DNA of 64,000 bases from Winogradskyella sp. PC-19 (GCF_002163855.1 NZ_CP019332.1:533213-597212); one strand, 5' to 3'. Positions 54,019 through 64,000 are shown, counted from the first letter of the stretch. The notes: generated by a model from the sequence alone, not told the origin. Made by a program: numbers and translations.

Positions 54019-56727
54019 TTAAAATAAAGATGCTTGTCCTGAATCATCTACATCAGGATTTTCTTCTGTCTCATCTTTAGATTTTGATGTGTCAGCTTTT
54101 GGCTTTGGGTCTAAATTAACTTTTACTTCTGCTTCTGAAGTTTCGTTTGCATCAGCAGTTATTTGCTCTTCATCCACGACTTCTAGTTCGTCTGCATGTA
54201 CTTCTTCTGGCGCTTCAAAAGGCAATGATTCTAAAAGATTAATTTGGTTAATCTTATCTTTAGTGAGCTGGTTTCCTAACGCAGAAATACCTTTTACAGC
54301 TATAAATTCTTCTAAATTTACTTCCATATTTGGCTTACGGTCCTTACCACGTTCCTTGGTAAACTCTACATCTGCCATTGGTCTCCAATCAGTCGATACA
54401 ATTTCTAATTGAGAATTTGCATGTTCAGAGATAAAAGACTCTTCTTTACCTTCTTGCTCTATTAAAAAACGCTTAACGTAATAACGTTCTTTTTCGCCAT
54501 CATAATAAATTGCTGATATAGGTTTTTTAGGAATCCATTTTTCCAAAACAATCATGTCACTATCAAAATGCGTGGTCAATTCAGGTATTATAGTCTTAAC
54601 AATTCCTTTTTGGTTAATAACTAATAAACGGTCTTCGCCTCTAAATTCGCCAATTAATTCACCACGTTCGTCAACATTAAGTCTTTGCACAGTATCATCA
54701 AACCAAATTTTACGAGGTTTTAAGGTCGAGACACCTTTTTCCTTAAGTTCAACGCGCTTAATTGCGTACTTGGTAACTAAATTACCTTTCGACGTACGAC
54801 CTTTGATAAGAATATCAGAAAAATCTAAATCCCATTTCAACTTTTTGATACTTCCGACTTGGCGCAATGAAATCGAAACGACCTCAGCTTCACCATTTGG
54901 ATTAGCTGAAAAATACCAAAGTTTAGACGCTTTATTTCCATTCGTTAAATCGTATTCACGATCTCTAGTCATAGAAGTTACCGCAAAACGCTTAACGTAA
55001 GACGGTCCACTTTTTCCATCACGGTAAATAAGGTTATAAATTGTACGCTTGTCTTTCTTTTTAAAGACAGCAACATGTATAATGTTTTTACCAATAAAGG
55101 TCTTAGAATCGACTTTGGTTACCATCATTTTACCATCTGCCGTAAATGCAATAATATCATCAATATCACTACAATCGCAGACGTATTCGTCTCTGCGTAA
55201 AGATGTGCCTATAAATCCTTCTTCTCTATTGACATAGAGTTTAGTATTTCTAATAACCACTTTTGAAGCATCGACATCATCAAAAATTCTGATTTCAGTT
55301 TTACGTTCTTTGCCTTCACCGTAGTCTTTCTTAAGACGCGTAAAGTAAGTAATAGCATAATCGATAAGGTTGGCCAAATGATGTTTAACTTCTGCAATTT
55401 GTTCTTCTAAAGCATCAATCTTTTGCTGTGCTTTATCGATATCAAATTTTGAAATACGTTTAATTCGTATTTCTGTTAAACGCGTAATATCGTCAACCGT
55501 GATTTTACGTTTTAGATGTTTAATATGCGGTTGTAAACCTTTATCTATGGCATTAATAACACCATCCCAAGTTTCTTCTTCTTCAATATCGCGGTAGATA
55601 CGATTTTCGATAAAAATTCGCTCTAACGAAGCAAAGTGCCACTGTTCTTCTAGCTCACCTAATTTAATTTCCAATTCAGATTTTAAAAGTTGAACCGTAT
55701 TATCCGTCGAACGACGTAGCATTTCAGTAACACCAATAAACAATGGTTTGTTATCTTCAATAACACAGCCTAATGGTGAAATTGACGTTTCGCAACTCGT
55801 AAAAGCATAGAGTGCATCAATGGTTTTGTCAGGAGAAATACCAGAAGGCAAATGCACTAAGATTTCAACCTCAGCAGCCGTATTGTCTTCAATCTTCTTT
55901 ATTTTAATTTTTCCTTTATCATTCGCTTTTAAGATAGAATCTATAAGCGATTGTGTGGTTGTACTAAAAGGAATCTCTGTAATAACTAATGTATTTTTAC
56001 TATGATGCGAAATTTTTGCACGGACTCGCACTTTACCGCCACGATTACCATCGTTATAATTGGTGAAATCTGCAATACCTGCTGTCGGAAAATCTGGAAC
56101 TATAGTAAAGCGTTTTCCTTTTAAATGCTTTATTGAAGCATCGATAAGCTCAATAAAATTATGAGGTAATATTTTAGTTGATAATCCTACCGCAATACCT
56201 TCACCACCTTGAGCGAGCAATAACGGAAACATTACTGGTAGATTTATCGGTTCCTTACGACGACCATCATAAGACGCTTGCCATTTAGTGATTTTAGGAT
56301 TATAGACAACGTCTAACCCAAACTTAGAAATTCGTGCCTCAATATAACGTGATGCTGCTGCTCTATCTCCAGTTAGGATATTTCCCCAGTTTCCTTGGGT
56401 ATCAATCAATAAATCTTTTTGACCGATTTGCACCATAGCATCTGCAATACTAGCATCGCCATGCGGATGATATTGCATGGTATGACCAACAATGTTTGCC
56501 ACCTTATTGTAACGTCCATCATCCAAGTCTTTCATGGAATGCATGATACGGCGTTGTACAGGCTTAAAACCATCTTCGATTGCAGGTACAGCACGTTCTA
56601 AGATTACGTAAGATGCGTAATCCAAAAACCAATCCTTGTACATACCAGTGACTTTGGTAATCGTCTCCTGTGGCTCTTGATTATCTTCGTTATTTATATT
56701 TTCTAATTCTTCGTGTTCTTCGCTCAT
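54019..56727 (-). CDS. parC: DNA topoisomerase IV subunit A
   Basis: A 902-residue type II topoisomerase A subunit. The DNA-cleaving region is present: YHPHGDASIADAMV, then the catalytic Tyr in AAASRYIEARIS. The C-terminal part is a beta-pinwheel followed by a long acidic tail (EEVHADELEVVDEEQ). ParC decatenates daughter chromosomes with ParE. A 64-residue gene separates it from parE, and the pirin gene follows. It is called parC rather than gyrA because it is paired with an adjacent ParE and is short for GyrA wrapping motifs. Confidence 0.92.
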   Translation of the reverse strand: MSEEHEELENINNEDNQEPQETITKVTGMYKDWFLDYASYVILERAVPAIEDGFKPVQRRIMHSMKDLDDGRYNKVANIVGHTMQYHPHGDASIADAMVQIGQKDLLIDTQGNWGNILTGDRAAASRYIEARISKFGLDVVYNPKITKWQASYDGRRKEPINLPVMFPLLLAQGGEGIAVGLSTKILPHNFIELIDASIKHLKGKRFTIVPDFPTAGIADFTNYNDGNRGGKVRVRAKISHHSKNTLVITEIPFSTTTQSLIDSILKANDKGKIKIKKIEDNTAAEVEILVHLPSGISPDKTIDALYAFTSCETSISPLGCVIEDNKPLFIGVTEMLRRSTDNTVQLLKSELEIKLGELEEQWHFASLERIFIENRIYRDIEEEETWDGVINAIDKGLQPHIKHLKRKITVDDITRLTEIRIKRISKFDIDKAQQKIDALEEQIAEVKHHLANLIDYAITYFTRLKKDYGEGKERKTEIRIFDDVDASKVVIRNTKLYVNREEGFIGTSLRRDEYVCDCSDIDDIIAFTADGKMMVTKVDSKTFIGKNIIHVAVFKKKDKRTIYNLIYRDGKSGPSYVKRFAVTSMTRDREYDLTNGNKASKLWYFSANPNGEAEVVSISLRQVGSIKKLKWDLDFSDILIKGRTSKGNLVTKYAIKRVELKEKGVSTLKPRKIWFDDTVQRLNVDERGELIGEFRGEDRLLVINQKGIVKTIIPELTTHFDSDMIVLEKWIPKKPISAIYYDGEKERYYVKRFLIEQEGKEESFISEHANSQLEIVSTDWRPMADVEFTKERGKDRKPNMEVNLEEFIAVKGISALGNQLTKDKINQINLLESLPFEAPEEVHADELEVVDEEQITADANETSEAEVKVNLDPKPKADTSKSKDETEENPDVDDSGQASLF

Positions 56728-56742
56728 CTACTTTTGAACCTC

Positions 56743-56937
56743 TTATTTTTTCTTGTTTATAGAACTCTTAATCATCTGCATTGCAAAAATCATTAAGGAA
56801 ACCGAACCCATTCCAAAATAGACATTGCTATTTTCCTTAAAGCTTAAATCATCAAAGTTTAATTGCGTTAGCCAAAAAATTAAAATGATTACAAATATTA
56901 TAGTAATTACATTAAATACTGTTGCTGCTGTTTTCAT
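56743..56937 (-). CDS. Small two-helix membrane protein between parE and parC
   Basis: A 64-residue protein with two membrane segments ([18 protein letters not shown] and [18 protein letters not shown]). Its start overlaps the parE stop by 4 nt (ATGA) and it is 15 nt before parC, so it is translationally coupled to parE. It has no obvious link to topoisomerase function. Confidence 0.65.
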   Translation of the reverse strand: MKTAATVFNVITIIFVIILIFWLTQLNFDDLSFKENSNVYFGMGSVSLMIFAMQMIKSSINKKK

Positions 56938-58793
56938 GCGGTCTCTTCTATTTTATCCAATTCCACTTTAAGGTTATTAATAATAAACTCTTGACGTGTT
57001 GGTGTGTTTTTACCCATGTAGAAAGACAGCATTTCTTCTATAGACATGTCTTTATCTAACATTACTGGGTCTAGACGAATGTCGTCCCCTATAAAATGCT
57101 TAAACTCATCTGGTGAAATTTCACCTAAACCTTTAAATCGCGTAATTTCTGGCTTTGGCTTTAGTTTTTCGATAGCGTTAACGCGCTCTTCTTCTGAGTA
57201 GCAATAAATGGTCTCTTTCTTATTTCGTACTCTAAATAATGGTGTTTGTAAAATATACAAATGTCCTTCTTTAATCACTTCTGGGAAAAACTGCAAGAAG
57301 AAAGTAATTAATAACAAACGTATGTGCATACCATCGACATCGGCATCTGTTGCAATAACGATGTTGTTGTAACGTAAGTCTTCTAAAGACTCTTCTATAT
57401 TTAAAGCGGCTTGTAGTAAGTTGAATTCTTCGTTCTCGTAAACTATCTTTTTACTTAGTCCGTATGAATTCAATGGTTTTCCTTTTAAACTGAAAACCGC
57501 TTGTGTATTAACATCTCTTGATTTTGTAATACTACCAGATGCAGAATCTCCCTCAGTTATAAATAAAGTTGACTCTAAGCTTCTTTCATTTTTAGTATCT
57601 CCAAAATGCACACGGCAATCGCGTAACTTCTTGTTATGAAGACTTGCCTTTTTTGCTCTGTCTTTGGCTAGCTTTCGGATACCCGATAATTCTTTACGCT
57701 CACGCTCTGCTTGCATTATTTTGCGCTGAATCTTCTCGGCAGTATCAGGGTTTTTATGCAGATAATTATCGAAATACTTTTTGACAAAGTCATTGATATA
57801 GGTTCTTACGGTCGGCAAATCGCCACCCATGTCTGTAGAACCTAGCTTTGTTTTGGTTTGACTCTCAAAAACAGGTTCCATTACTTTTATAGCAATCGCA
57901 GAAACTACAGACTTTCTAATATCAGAAGCATCATAAGTTTTGCCATAAAATTCACGAACCGTTTTGACTAATGATTCTCTAAAAGCCGCTAAATGCGTTC
58001 CACCTTGCGTGGTGTTTTGTCCGTTTACAAAAGAATGATACTCTTCGCTATACTGAGTTTTGCTGTGAGTAATGGCTATCTCAATATCATCACCGCGAAG
58101 ATGAATAATTGGATACAGTAAGTCTGACTCACTAATATTTTCAGCTAATAAATCTTTAAGACCGTTTTCTGAATAATATTTTTCGCCATTAAAAACTATG
58201 GTCAATCCTGGGTTTAAGTAGACATAGTTCTTTAGCATCTTGACCACATACTCGCTGCGGTATTTGAATTTCTTAAAAATAGTATCATCTGGTATAAAAG
58301 AAACTTTAGTTCCTTTTCGACGAGACGTATCGTCAAGCATTTCCTTATTAGTCAATTCGCCTTGGGCAAATTCTGCTGAAGCTGACTTGCCATCTCTTGT
58401 AGATTCTACACGGAAATAGTTTGATAAGGCATTTACGGCTTTGGTACCAACTCCATTTAATCCTACTGATTTCTTAAAGGCTTTAGAATCGTATTTACCA
58501 CCAGTATTCATCTTAGATACGACATCTACAACTTTACCTAATGGTATACCACGACCATAATCACGAACAATCACCTTTTCGCCTTGAATAGAAATCTCAA
58601 TCGTCTTACCAGCGCCCATCACAAACTCGTCAATAGAGTTGTCTAAGACTTCTTTTAGTAATATATATATACCATCATCTGGCGAAGATCCATCACCTAG
58701 CTTACCGATATACATACCTGGTCGCATACGGATGTGTTCTTTCCAGTCGAGCGAGCGTATATTATCTTCGGTATATTTAGTCTGTTCAGCCAT
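56934..58793 (-). CDS. parE: DNA topoisomerase IV subunit B
   Basis: A 619-residue GHKL ATPase. The ATP site is shown by [21 protein letters not shown] and [13 protein letters not shown]; the TOPRIM domain by TEGDSASGS and [12 protein letters not shown]. The protein ends with PLxRV and RFKGLGE-type elements. It forms topoisomerase IV with ParC, downstream in the same operon. No promoter was placed. Confidence 0.95.
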   Translation of the reverse strand: MAEQTKYTEDNIRSLDWKEHIRMRPGMYIGKLGDGSSPDDGIYILLKEVLDNSIDEFVMGAGKTIEISIQGEKVIVRDYGRGIPLGKVVDVVSKMNTGGKYDSKAFKKSVGLNGVGTKAVNALSNYFRVESTRDGKSASAEFAQGELTNKEMLDDTSRRKGTKVSFIPDDTIFKKFKYRSEYVVKMLKNYVYLNPGLTIVFNGEKYYSENGLKDLLAENISESDLLYPIIHLRGDDIEIAITHSKTQYSEEYHSFVNGQNTTQGGTHLAAFRESLVKTVREFYGKTYDASDIRKSVVSAIAIKVMEPVFESQTKTKLGSTDMGGDLPTVRTYINDFVKKYFDNYLHKNPDTAEKIQRKIMQAERERKELSGIRKLAKDRAKKASLHNKKLRDCRVHFGDTKNERSLESTLFITEGDSASGSITKSRDVNTQAVFSLKGKPLNSYGLSKKIVYENEEFNLLQAALNIEESLEDLRYNNIVIATDADVDGMHIRLLLITFFLQFFPEVIKEGHLYILQTPLFRVRNKKETIYCYSEEERVNAIEKLKPKPEITRFKGLGEISPDEFKHFIGDDIRLDPVMLDKDMSIEEMLSFYMGKNTPTRQEFIINNLKVELDKIEETA

Positions 58794-58877
58794 AAAATCA
58801 GTAAACTTAGATGAGTGGTTAAATATAGCATTATGACTTAGAAAATAAAATACGATTTAGGGAAAGTAATTAACAAT

Positions 58878-58910
58878 AAAAAGCCAATGTTGTTGAGAAC
58901 ATTGGCTTTT
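58878..58910 (-). terminator. Intrinsic terminator of the DUF481 gene
   Basis: AAAAGCCAATGTT (58879-58891) pairs perfectly with AACATTGGCTTTT (58898-58910) over a 6-nt loop. The minus strand continues TTTTT. It lies downstream of the DUF481 gene and before parE. Confidence 0.75.
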
Positions 58911-59005
58911 ATAGATTGGTCAAATAATTGATTGATGATAGTTCAAATATATGACCTTATCTGTGTCATTTAGGTTAACTACCGTTAATGTATGTTAATT
59001 GGGTT

Positions 59006-59764
59006 TTAAAAACTCTTCAAGGTAAAACCAAAAGTTAAAAATTGATCTTCCTCATCTTGATTTTGCACTACTAGACTTTCGTAGGTATGGCGGTAATTTA
59101 TATTAAAGTTTAAAAATTTCCAGAGTGGAAATTCGGCAGTCAATTCGGCTTGCCATCTGTAATTATTACTTTGCTCAAGTGAAGGTTGATAATAGCTCTC
59201 GTGCTTTAGTATAATCTTCTTTTTAAATAACTCGTATCTGCCATTTAACCAAATAGTACTCCTAAATGTGTTGATGTTATTATTGCCATTAAACTCTGCT
59301 TTATTAAAAGTATCAGTTCTGAAATTAGTTTCTTCATATTCAAAAGTCAATGAAGCCTTTAACCAATGGGATTTATCTTTTAAAATCTGATATGTTGCAC
59401 CAGTACCAATTAAATAGCGACTATCTATTTCTCTACGAAAATTTGTACTAAAAAAACCTAATACTTGTGGGTAAAACCGCTTCTCAGGATTAAAATATAA
59501 AAAGTTAAGACTTAAAAAATCTGAATCTGCTTTGTCGTTGTCAAATGCTTGATACACATATGAATTGGTGTTTTTAAACACCCATTTCCTCCAGGGTTTT
59601 ACACTAAAATCTGTGCGTCCTCTGAGAATTAAAGTTTCAACATTACCGCTTTGCCAAAAGCCTGTAAATGATAAACTGGCCTTAACTTTTAATGAATCGC
59701 TCTCATTGATTTGAGCTGAAACAAAAATGGGGAAAACTAAAAAAAAGAGAATGAATTTTTTCAT
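59006..59764 (-). CDS. Outer-membrane DUF481 protein
   Basis: A 252-residue protein with a signal peptide (MKKFILFFLVFPIFVSAQ). It has the beta-barrel pattern of the DUF481/YdiY family: SLSFTGFWQSGNVETL, and the late NYRHTYESLV. The protein ends FGFTLKSF, with a C-terminal Phe. Role unknown. It is followed by a terminator hairpin before parE. Confidence 0.8.
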   Translation of the reverse strand: MKKFILFFLVFPIFVSAQINESDSLKVKASLSFTGFWQSGNVETLILRGRTDFSVKPWRKWVFKNTNSYVYQAFDNDKADSDFLSLNFLYFNPEKRFYPQVLGFFSTNFRREIDSRYLIGTGATYQILKDKSHWLKASLTFEYEETNFRTDTFNKAEFNGNNNINTFRSTIWLNGRYELFKKKIILKHESYYQPSLEQSNNYRWQAELTAEFPLWKFLNFNINYRHTYESLVVQNQDEEDQFLTFGFTLKSF

Positions 59765-59805
59765 TTTAAATCCATTTTAAAATTTCACAATCTTAGGTCA
59801 AAGAT

Positions 59806-60900
59806 TTACACATTAAACAAGAAATGCATCACATCGCCATCTTTGACAATGTAATTCTTTCCTTCAACACGCATTTTACCAGCTTCCTTTACTTTGGCTT
59901 CACTACCGTATGATACGTAATCATCATAAGCAATAACCTCTGCACGGATAAATCCTTTTTCGAAATCTGTATGAATAACACCTGCAGCTTGTGGTCCAGT
60001 TGCACCAATATTAACAGTCCAAGCACGTACTTCTTTAACACCAGCAGTAAAGTATGTTTGCTGATTTAAAAGTTTGTAAGCTGAGCGTATTAATTTTGCC
60101 GAACCTGGTTCTTCTAATCCTATATCCTGAAGAAACATCTGACGCTCTTCGTAATCATCTAACTCATTGATATCTGCTTCTGTTCCTACTGCTAATACTA
60201 AAACTTCGGCATTTTCATCCTTTACAGTTTCTCGAACTTTATCGACGTAAGCATTACCAGAAGTAGCTGCGCCTTCATCTACATTACAAACATACATGAC
60301 TGGTTTGTCTGTAATAAACTGTGACGGCTTTACATAATCTGCATAATCTTCATCCGAAAACTCTAAAGCACGTACTGATGTACCAGCTTCTAGAGCTTCT
60401 TTTATTTTATTCAAAATCGCTTCTTCTGCTTGGGCTTCTTTGTTACCTGTTTTAGCAGCACGCTTTACTTTGTCTAGTTTCTTTTCTACAGTTTCTAAAT
60501 CTTTTAACTGCAGCTCCATATCAATGGTTTCCTTGTCTCTAATTGGGTCAACAGAACCATCAACATGTACAATATTATCGTTATCAAAACAACGTAATAC
60601 ATGCAAAATAGCATCGGTTTCTCTAATGTTAGCTAAAAACTGATTTCCTAAACCTTCGCCTTTACTAGCACCTTTTACTAAACCTGCGATATCTACAATC
60701 TCTACAGTTGCAGGTACTACTTTTTCTGGGTTTACCAACTCTTCTAACTTAGATAGTCTTGGGTCTGGTACATTTACCACACCAATGTTAGGCTCTATCG
60801 TACAAAACGGAAAGTTTGCACTTTGCGCTTTGGCATTAGATAAACAGTTAAATAAGGTCGATTTTCCTACGTTTGGTAATCCTACTATTCCAGCTTTCAT
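59806..60900 (-). CDS. ychF: Redox-regulated ATPase YchF
   Basis: A 364-residue Obg-like P-loop ATPase. G1 is [16 protein letters not shown]3 [20 protein letters not shown], and the base-specificity motif reads NVDE rather than NKxD, which explains its preference for ATP. A C-terminal TGS domain follows. YchF binds ribosomes and responds to oxidative stress. It is a single gene. A TACATTTG -7-like box lies 20 nt before its start on the minus strand. Confidence 0.96.
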   Translation of the reverse strand: MKAGIVGLPNVGKSTLFNCLSNAKAQSANFPFCTIEPNIGVVNVPDPRLSKLEELVNPEKVVPATVEIVDIAGLVKGASKGEGLGNQFLANIRETDAILHVLRCFDNDNIVHVDGSVDPIRDKETIDMELQLKDLETVEKKLDKVKRAAKTGNKEAQAEEAILNKIKEALEAGTSVRALEFSDEDYADYVKPSQFITDKPVMYVCNVDEGAATSGNAYVDKVRETVKDENAEVLVLAVGTEADINELDDYEERQMFLQDIGLEEPGSAKLIRSAYKLLNQQTYFTAGVKEVRAWTVNIGATGPQAAGVIHTDFEKGFIRAEVIAYDDYVSYGSEAKVKEAGKMRVEGKNYIVKDGDVMHFLFNV

Positions 60901-61110
60901 GAATTATAATTTTGCGGTGCAAATGTAATTAAATCCTATAAAATGAAGTTATCTTAATTCGTTTTAAATCCTGAAGAATTTTTAGCCAAAAATCGGTTTA
61001 CTCATCCAAACCTAAACTTCACGTATAAAAACGACAAGTTTACAAATTCTGGATTGCAGAAAGCTTGCCTTCATAATAGTTTAGCCACATATTCATCAAA
61101 TCAAATTATT

Positions 61111-62271
61111 ATGAGAAAACAAATTTCAATTCTAGTTTTAAGCTTTATTATGCTTAGCTGCAAAAACGAAGTCCAAGCATCAAACAAAAAGGACGTCTCT
61201 GTCTTAATCGAAACTCCTAAAATACACGCTACAAAAAATGCCGAAATCGTTTTCTGCCTTGATGCTACTGGTAGTATGGGCGGACTTATTGGTACTGCCA
61301 AAGAAAAAATATGGGATATTGTTAGCGAGCTTGCTCAAGATGGCGATATCGATACACTTAAAATGGGTATGGTTTTTTACCGTGACCGCGGCGATAGTTT
61401 TGTAACCAAACAAATTGCCATGACTACAGATTTGGACGAAGCTTATACAGAGCTTTTAAAAATCACAGCTGCTGGTGGTGGCGATTCTCCGGAGAGTGTT
61501 AACCAAGGTCTACACGAAGCCATTATGCAAATGCAATGGTCCAAAGACAAGGATACGTACCGTACTATTTTTGTAGTTGGTGATTGCCCACCACATATGG
61601 ATTACCAAGACGATATAAAATACACCGAAAGCTGTAAAGTTGCTGCAAAAAAAGGCATTACCATAAATACGATTAAATTAGGAAATGCGTGTCGTGAGGC
61701 TATACCACATTTTAAAGCCATGGCATCTTGTACTAATGGCGAATTTTTAATGCTAGACCAAAATGCACAAGATTATGTGGTGGCTACACCTTATGACGAT
61801 GAGATAAACCGACTATCACGCAATATTGATGATACACGTATGTATTACGGTACTAACAAAGAAAGAGAAGTTAATTACAGTAAGAAGGCCAAGTCTATGC
61901 AAGTTTACGATACTGGCTCTAAAACGGCTAATAGCTCTCGTGCAGCATACAAACAAAGTAAAGCCGGAAAAAAGGTGCTTTATGGTACACAAGAAATCAT
62001 TAGCGATTACGAAAACGGAAAGCTTGAGTTAGATAAAATTAAAGACGAAAAACTCCCAGAAAACCTGAAAGGCAAAACGCTTAAGGAGAAAGAGCAATTG
62101 GTAAAAGAGTTATCCGAAAAACGCAAAGCAGATAACAAAAAGCTAAAAGCACTTTTACTACAAAAAAGAGGTTATATCGCTGATAAAGCTGCTGAGGACA
62201 AAAGCAAACTATCTTTTAGTAAAGAGGTCTTAAAAGTGATGAAAAAACAGGCGAATAAAACGAAGCTTTAA
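61111..62271 (+). CDS. VWA-domain lipoprotein
   Basis: A 386-residue protein. MRKQISILVLSFIMLSCKN has a lipobox (LSC) with Cys17. The VWA domain has a MIDAS of the DxTxS type, here CLDATGSMGGL, and a strand GGGDSPESVNQGL. A long Lys/Glu-rich helical tail follows (KTLKEKEQLVKELSEKRK). I start at the ATG because the TTG 57 nt upstream adds a non-secretory stretch before the signal. VWA lipoproteins of this kind may sense or bind a metal-dependent partner in the envelope. Confidence 0.85.
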   Translation: MRKQISILVLSFIMLSCKNEVQASNKKDVSVLIETPKIHATKNAEIVFCLDATGSMGGLIGTAKEKIWDIVSELAQDGDIDTLKMGMVFYRDRGDSFVTKQIAMTTDLDEAYTELLKITAAGGGDSPESVNQGLHEAIMQMQWSKDKDTYRTIFVVGDCPPHMDYQDDIKYTESCKVAAKKGITINTIKLGNACREAIPHFKAMASCTNGEFLMLDQNAQDYVVATPYDDEINRLSRNIDDTRMYYGTNKEREVNYSKKAKSMQVYDTGSKTANSSRAAYKQSKAGKKVLYGTQEIISDYENGKLELDKIKDEKLPENLKGKTLKEKEQLVKELSEKRKADNKKLKALLLQKRGYIADKAAEDKSKLSFSKEVLKVMKKQANKTKL

Positions 62272-62405
62272 AGCACATTAATTTTGAAAACTATTAATAT
62301 TAAGATGACAATGAGACCAAGAATAACAAGACCTACAATAATAGAAAGCAAACACCCAATGTTTTTCCAAATACCTGTGTAACCTTCATTTTGTTTGTTT
62401 TTCAT
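62268..62405 (-). CDS. Short 45-residue single-helix membrane protein
   Basis: A 45-codon frame on the minus strand: MKNKQNEGYTGIWKNIG, then one long hydrophobic segment, then VFKINVL. It ends 4 nt inside the VWA gene. No ribosome site is decisive and the family is unknown. It is the only frame in this gap with a plausible membrane-protein pattern. Confidence 0.5.
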   Translation of the reverse strand: MKNKQNEGYTGIWKNIGCLLSIIVGLVILGLIVILILIVFKINVL

Positions 62406-62420
62406 AGTAGCAATTTATAA

Positions 62421-62455
62421 AAATCCCAAACATTGATTTGTTTGGGGTTTTTTAT
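62421..62455. terminator. Bidirectional intrinsic terminator
   Basis: CCCAAAC (62425-62431) pairs with GTTTGGG (62440-62446) over 8 nt; flanking AAA/TTT pairs extend it. T-runs occur in both directions. Confidence 0.75.
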
Positions 62456-62499
62456 TTAGTAGTAATTAAATTGGTTAATACAACTGTAATGACTTCTAT

Positions 62500-63834
62500 T
62501 TAATCCATTTCTGTTTTTACAATTTTAGGTGTTGGCCTAGTCCAAGTACTTACATATTGTACAATTCCCTCATAATATTCTAATACCATATTATCAATAA
62601 GAACTATAAACTTTTTCACACTAGCAAAACCTGCTCCAAATCCTCTATTTAAAGTGATTTTGAACGCTTGAATTTCTTTATCTTTAGTCAATTCAATCAG
62701 CTCATCTAATTCTGATAGCTTAACTTTAATATTAGCTTTAGCGTATTTAATATCTGCCTCGATTATCAAGTCTTTTTCTAATTTAGAAAATAAAATATCA
62801 TTCTCCTTTTTACAATTTTCTAGTTGCTTTCCAATCCAAGTAATTTTTGCTTTATTACCTCTATCTAAAGGTGGAGTTAACTTAACAGACATTGATACAA
62901 TTCTTCTTTCAAATTCAGCAATAAGTTTAATATCAGAAGCTGCATTTTTGATAATCAATTCTCCAGTAATGCAATTATCCTTTATTACTTTTTTTATGTC
63001 GTTTTTGACACTGTCTTTATTTTTCGAGGAAGATTTTACTAAAACACCTAGTTTTCTACTTAAAAGTAAAGCCATATCTTTTTCTTCTTCATACCAACTC
63101 AAAACAGCTTCCTCAATAAAGTAGTCGGATTGTTTCAATGCTTTTTGTGCGCGAATGCTTTCCGCAAGTTCTTTCCAACCTGCTTTCATTTGTATGAAGC
63201 CAGAAATCCCAGATACTGAGCTTTCAAAATAATGCAAAGCTTCTGACATTATTTCTACTTGGTCGTTATCTTGTATTCTTAAATCATTTTTAAAGAGTAG
63301 TAATCTGCCTTTAGTTATTAAATATGTCCAGGAAAAATGATATAATGATATATTTCTTGGAACTTTTACTTTTACAGGTGAATGTGTCGAATCAGCAACA
63401 AATTCATTTGAGACAGTTACTAACTTATTAACCTTTAAACTTTTTGATATCAAAAGATAACCCTCAACTTGTTGTTGGTCAATTCCGTTGTTTTTATTCT
63501 TCATTTCAAAGAAGACTGCATCAGCAATTATTCCTTTTGTTACAACTATAATTAAGCCATCAATTCTGGATGAACTGATGTCTGGAAATGAAGCCTCAGT
63601 ATAATAATATGCTTTACCAGCTCTACTTAGCTTAATACTTTTAAAAATACCGTCTCTATATTCTTTAACTAACCTAACAGTTGCTAAGAAAATTGACGTT
63701 AATGCCATTTCGTCGCCAGTTTTCAAAGTCGGGATTAATTTTGCTTGTTGCAATTTGACTTGACCACTTTGTACGAATAAATCAAAATCAGTTTTTTTTA
63801 GTCCGACAAGCTTGTTAAGTTTCTTTTGAATCAT
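62500..63834 (-). CDS. Stand-alone PD-(D/E)xK nuclease-like protein
   Basis: A 444-residue protein. Residues 90-126 match the PD-(D/E)xK pattern: Asp92 (SRIDGL), then Glu110-x-Lys112 (FFEMKNKN), then a Gln-rich block (QQQVEGY) with a conserved Tyr. The rest is helical and ends in a Lys-rich tail. I recognise no methyltransferase, helicase or specificity subunit beside it, so its DNA role is unknown; it could be a restriction or repair nuclease. It stands alone, with terminators on both sides. Confidence 0.7.
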   Translation of the reverse strand: MIQKKLNKLVGLKKTDFDLFVQSGQVKLQQAKLIPTLKTGDEMALTSIFLATVRLVKEYRDGIFKSIKLSRAGKAYYYTEASFPDISSSRIDGLIIVVTKGIIADAVFFEMKNKNNGIDQQQVEGYLLISKSLKVNKLVTVSNEFVADSTHSPVKVKVPRNISLYHFSWTYLITKGRLLLFKNDLRIQDNDQVEIMSEALHYFESSVSGISGFIQMKAGWKELAESIRAQKALKQSDYFIEEAVLSWYEEEKDMALLLSRKLGVLVKSSSKNKDSVKNDIKKVIKDNCITGELIIKNAASDIKLIAEFERRIVSMSVKLTPPLDRGNKAKITWIGKQLENCKKENDILFSKLEKDLIIEADIKYAKANIKVKLSELDELIELTKDKEIQAFKITLNRGFGAGFASVKKFIVLIDNMVLEYYEGIVQYVSTWTRPTPKIVKTEMD

Positions 63835-63968
63835 TTTTGTAAGTTTTCCTTGATTATTTACGTTTAAAACTAATCATTGAATAAGTTAAATTGTAATTTA
63901 CTTTATCATCGATGAGCTAATTTATAACTAAAAACCCAATCCTACAATGCGTATAAATACGTAAGAAA

Positions 63969-64000
63969 AACCCCCAAACAAATACATTGCTTGGGGATTT
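63969..64000 (-). terminator. Terminator-like hairpin at the right edge
   Basis: On the minus strand CCCCAAGC pairs with TTTGGGGG (imperfect), followed by TTTTT. It probably ends a minus-strand gene lying beyond the window. The window cuts into its context, so the 5' arm is partial. Confidence 0.55.

Noticed and set aside
54019..56727. DNA gyrase A instead of ParC
   Set aside because: The adjacent parE-like gene in the same operon and the acidic tail favour topoisomerase IV, although fold alone does not separate them.
1..64000. CRISPR array, tRNA, rRNA, insertion sequence or prophage
   Set aside because: No direct-repeat spacer array, cloverleaf, transposase or phage structural gene was found by reading the sequence.

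Overview
The window is a gene-dense, AT-rich chromosomal segment of a member of the Flavobacteriaceae (Bacteroidota). Several things support this. Promoter-like sites follow the Bacteroidota pattern TTTG - spacer - TAnnTTTG. The gene content includes a BshA-type bacillithiol glycosyltransferase, an Smr-less MutS2, a BatA-type membrane protein, TIGR02757, a secreted M61 peptidase, a CCG/4Fe-4S electron-transfer pair and a flavobacterial LptD. No rRNA, tRNA, insertion sequence, prophage or CRISPR array was seen. The sequence is mostly core chromosome, with two accessory-looking loci (29.9-31.1 kb and 62.5-63.8 kb).

Layout. 0-2.4 kb: end of a MutS2-like gene and a DCC-family protein. 2.45-2.73 kb: a non-coding stretch that folds into several hairpins and a 20-position long-range helix; I read it as a candidate structured RNA. 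2.7-6.9 kb: a minus-strand operon of an ATP-grasp ligase, a rhodanese fused to a TerB-like domain, an N-formylglutamate amidohydrolase-like protein and a QEGLA/MATCAP-like metallopeptidase. 7-12.9 kb: glutamate/dicarboxylate symporter, chorismate synthase and a large FAD/Fe-S dehydrogenase. 13-19.7 kb: small outer-membrane protein, BshA, a GH3-serine hydrolase fusion and SerB. 19.2-27.7 kb: an electron-transfer and envelope cluster (CCG protein, membrane 4Fe-4S protein, MCE protein, cell-wall amidase) divergent from LptD and RidA. 27.7-29.6 kb: hydrolase, ECF sigma factor and a membrane protein in one operon. 29.9-31.1 kb: a DUF4062 gene that looks broken by a -1 frame change.

31-45 kb holds TIGR02757, S10 and M61 peptidases, a glycosyltransferase, a four-gene operon (BatA-like, dihydroorotase-like pseudoenzyme, DUF4870, esterase), an MBL hydrolase divergent from a conserved unknown protein, Bcp and an endonuclease III without Fe-S ligands. 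45-50 kb holds a housekeeping-type ECF sigma factor followed by an unannotated 49-residue ORF, then UvrA, DinB and an Lrp regulator. At 50-52 kb an M14 peptidase and an XRE regulator are divergent; their shared 300-base region carries five copies of a palindromic 14-mer that overlap both promoters and the regulator's start codon. 52-61 kb holds TerC, pirin, the parE-small ORF-parC operon, a DUF481 protein and YchF. 61-64 kb holds a VWA lipoprotein, a 45-residue membrane ORF and a stand-alone PD-(D/E)xK-like protein.

The best leads are the XRE/M14 operator array, the ATP-grasp/MATCAP-like operon, the structured RNA candidate, the split DUF4062 gene and the dihydroorotase-like protein that has lost its metal ligands. 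All functional statements rest on reading motifs by eye; no database search was run.
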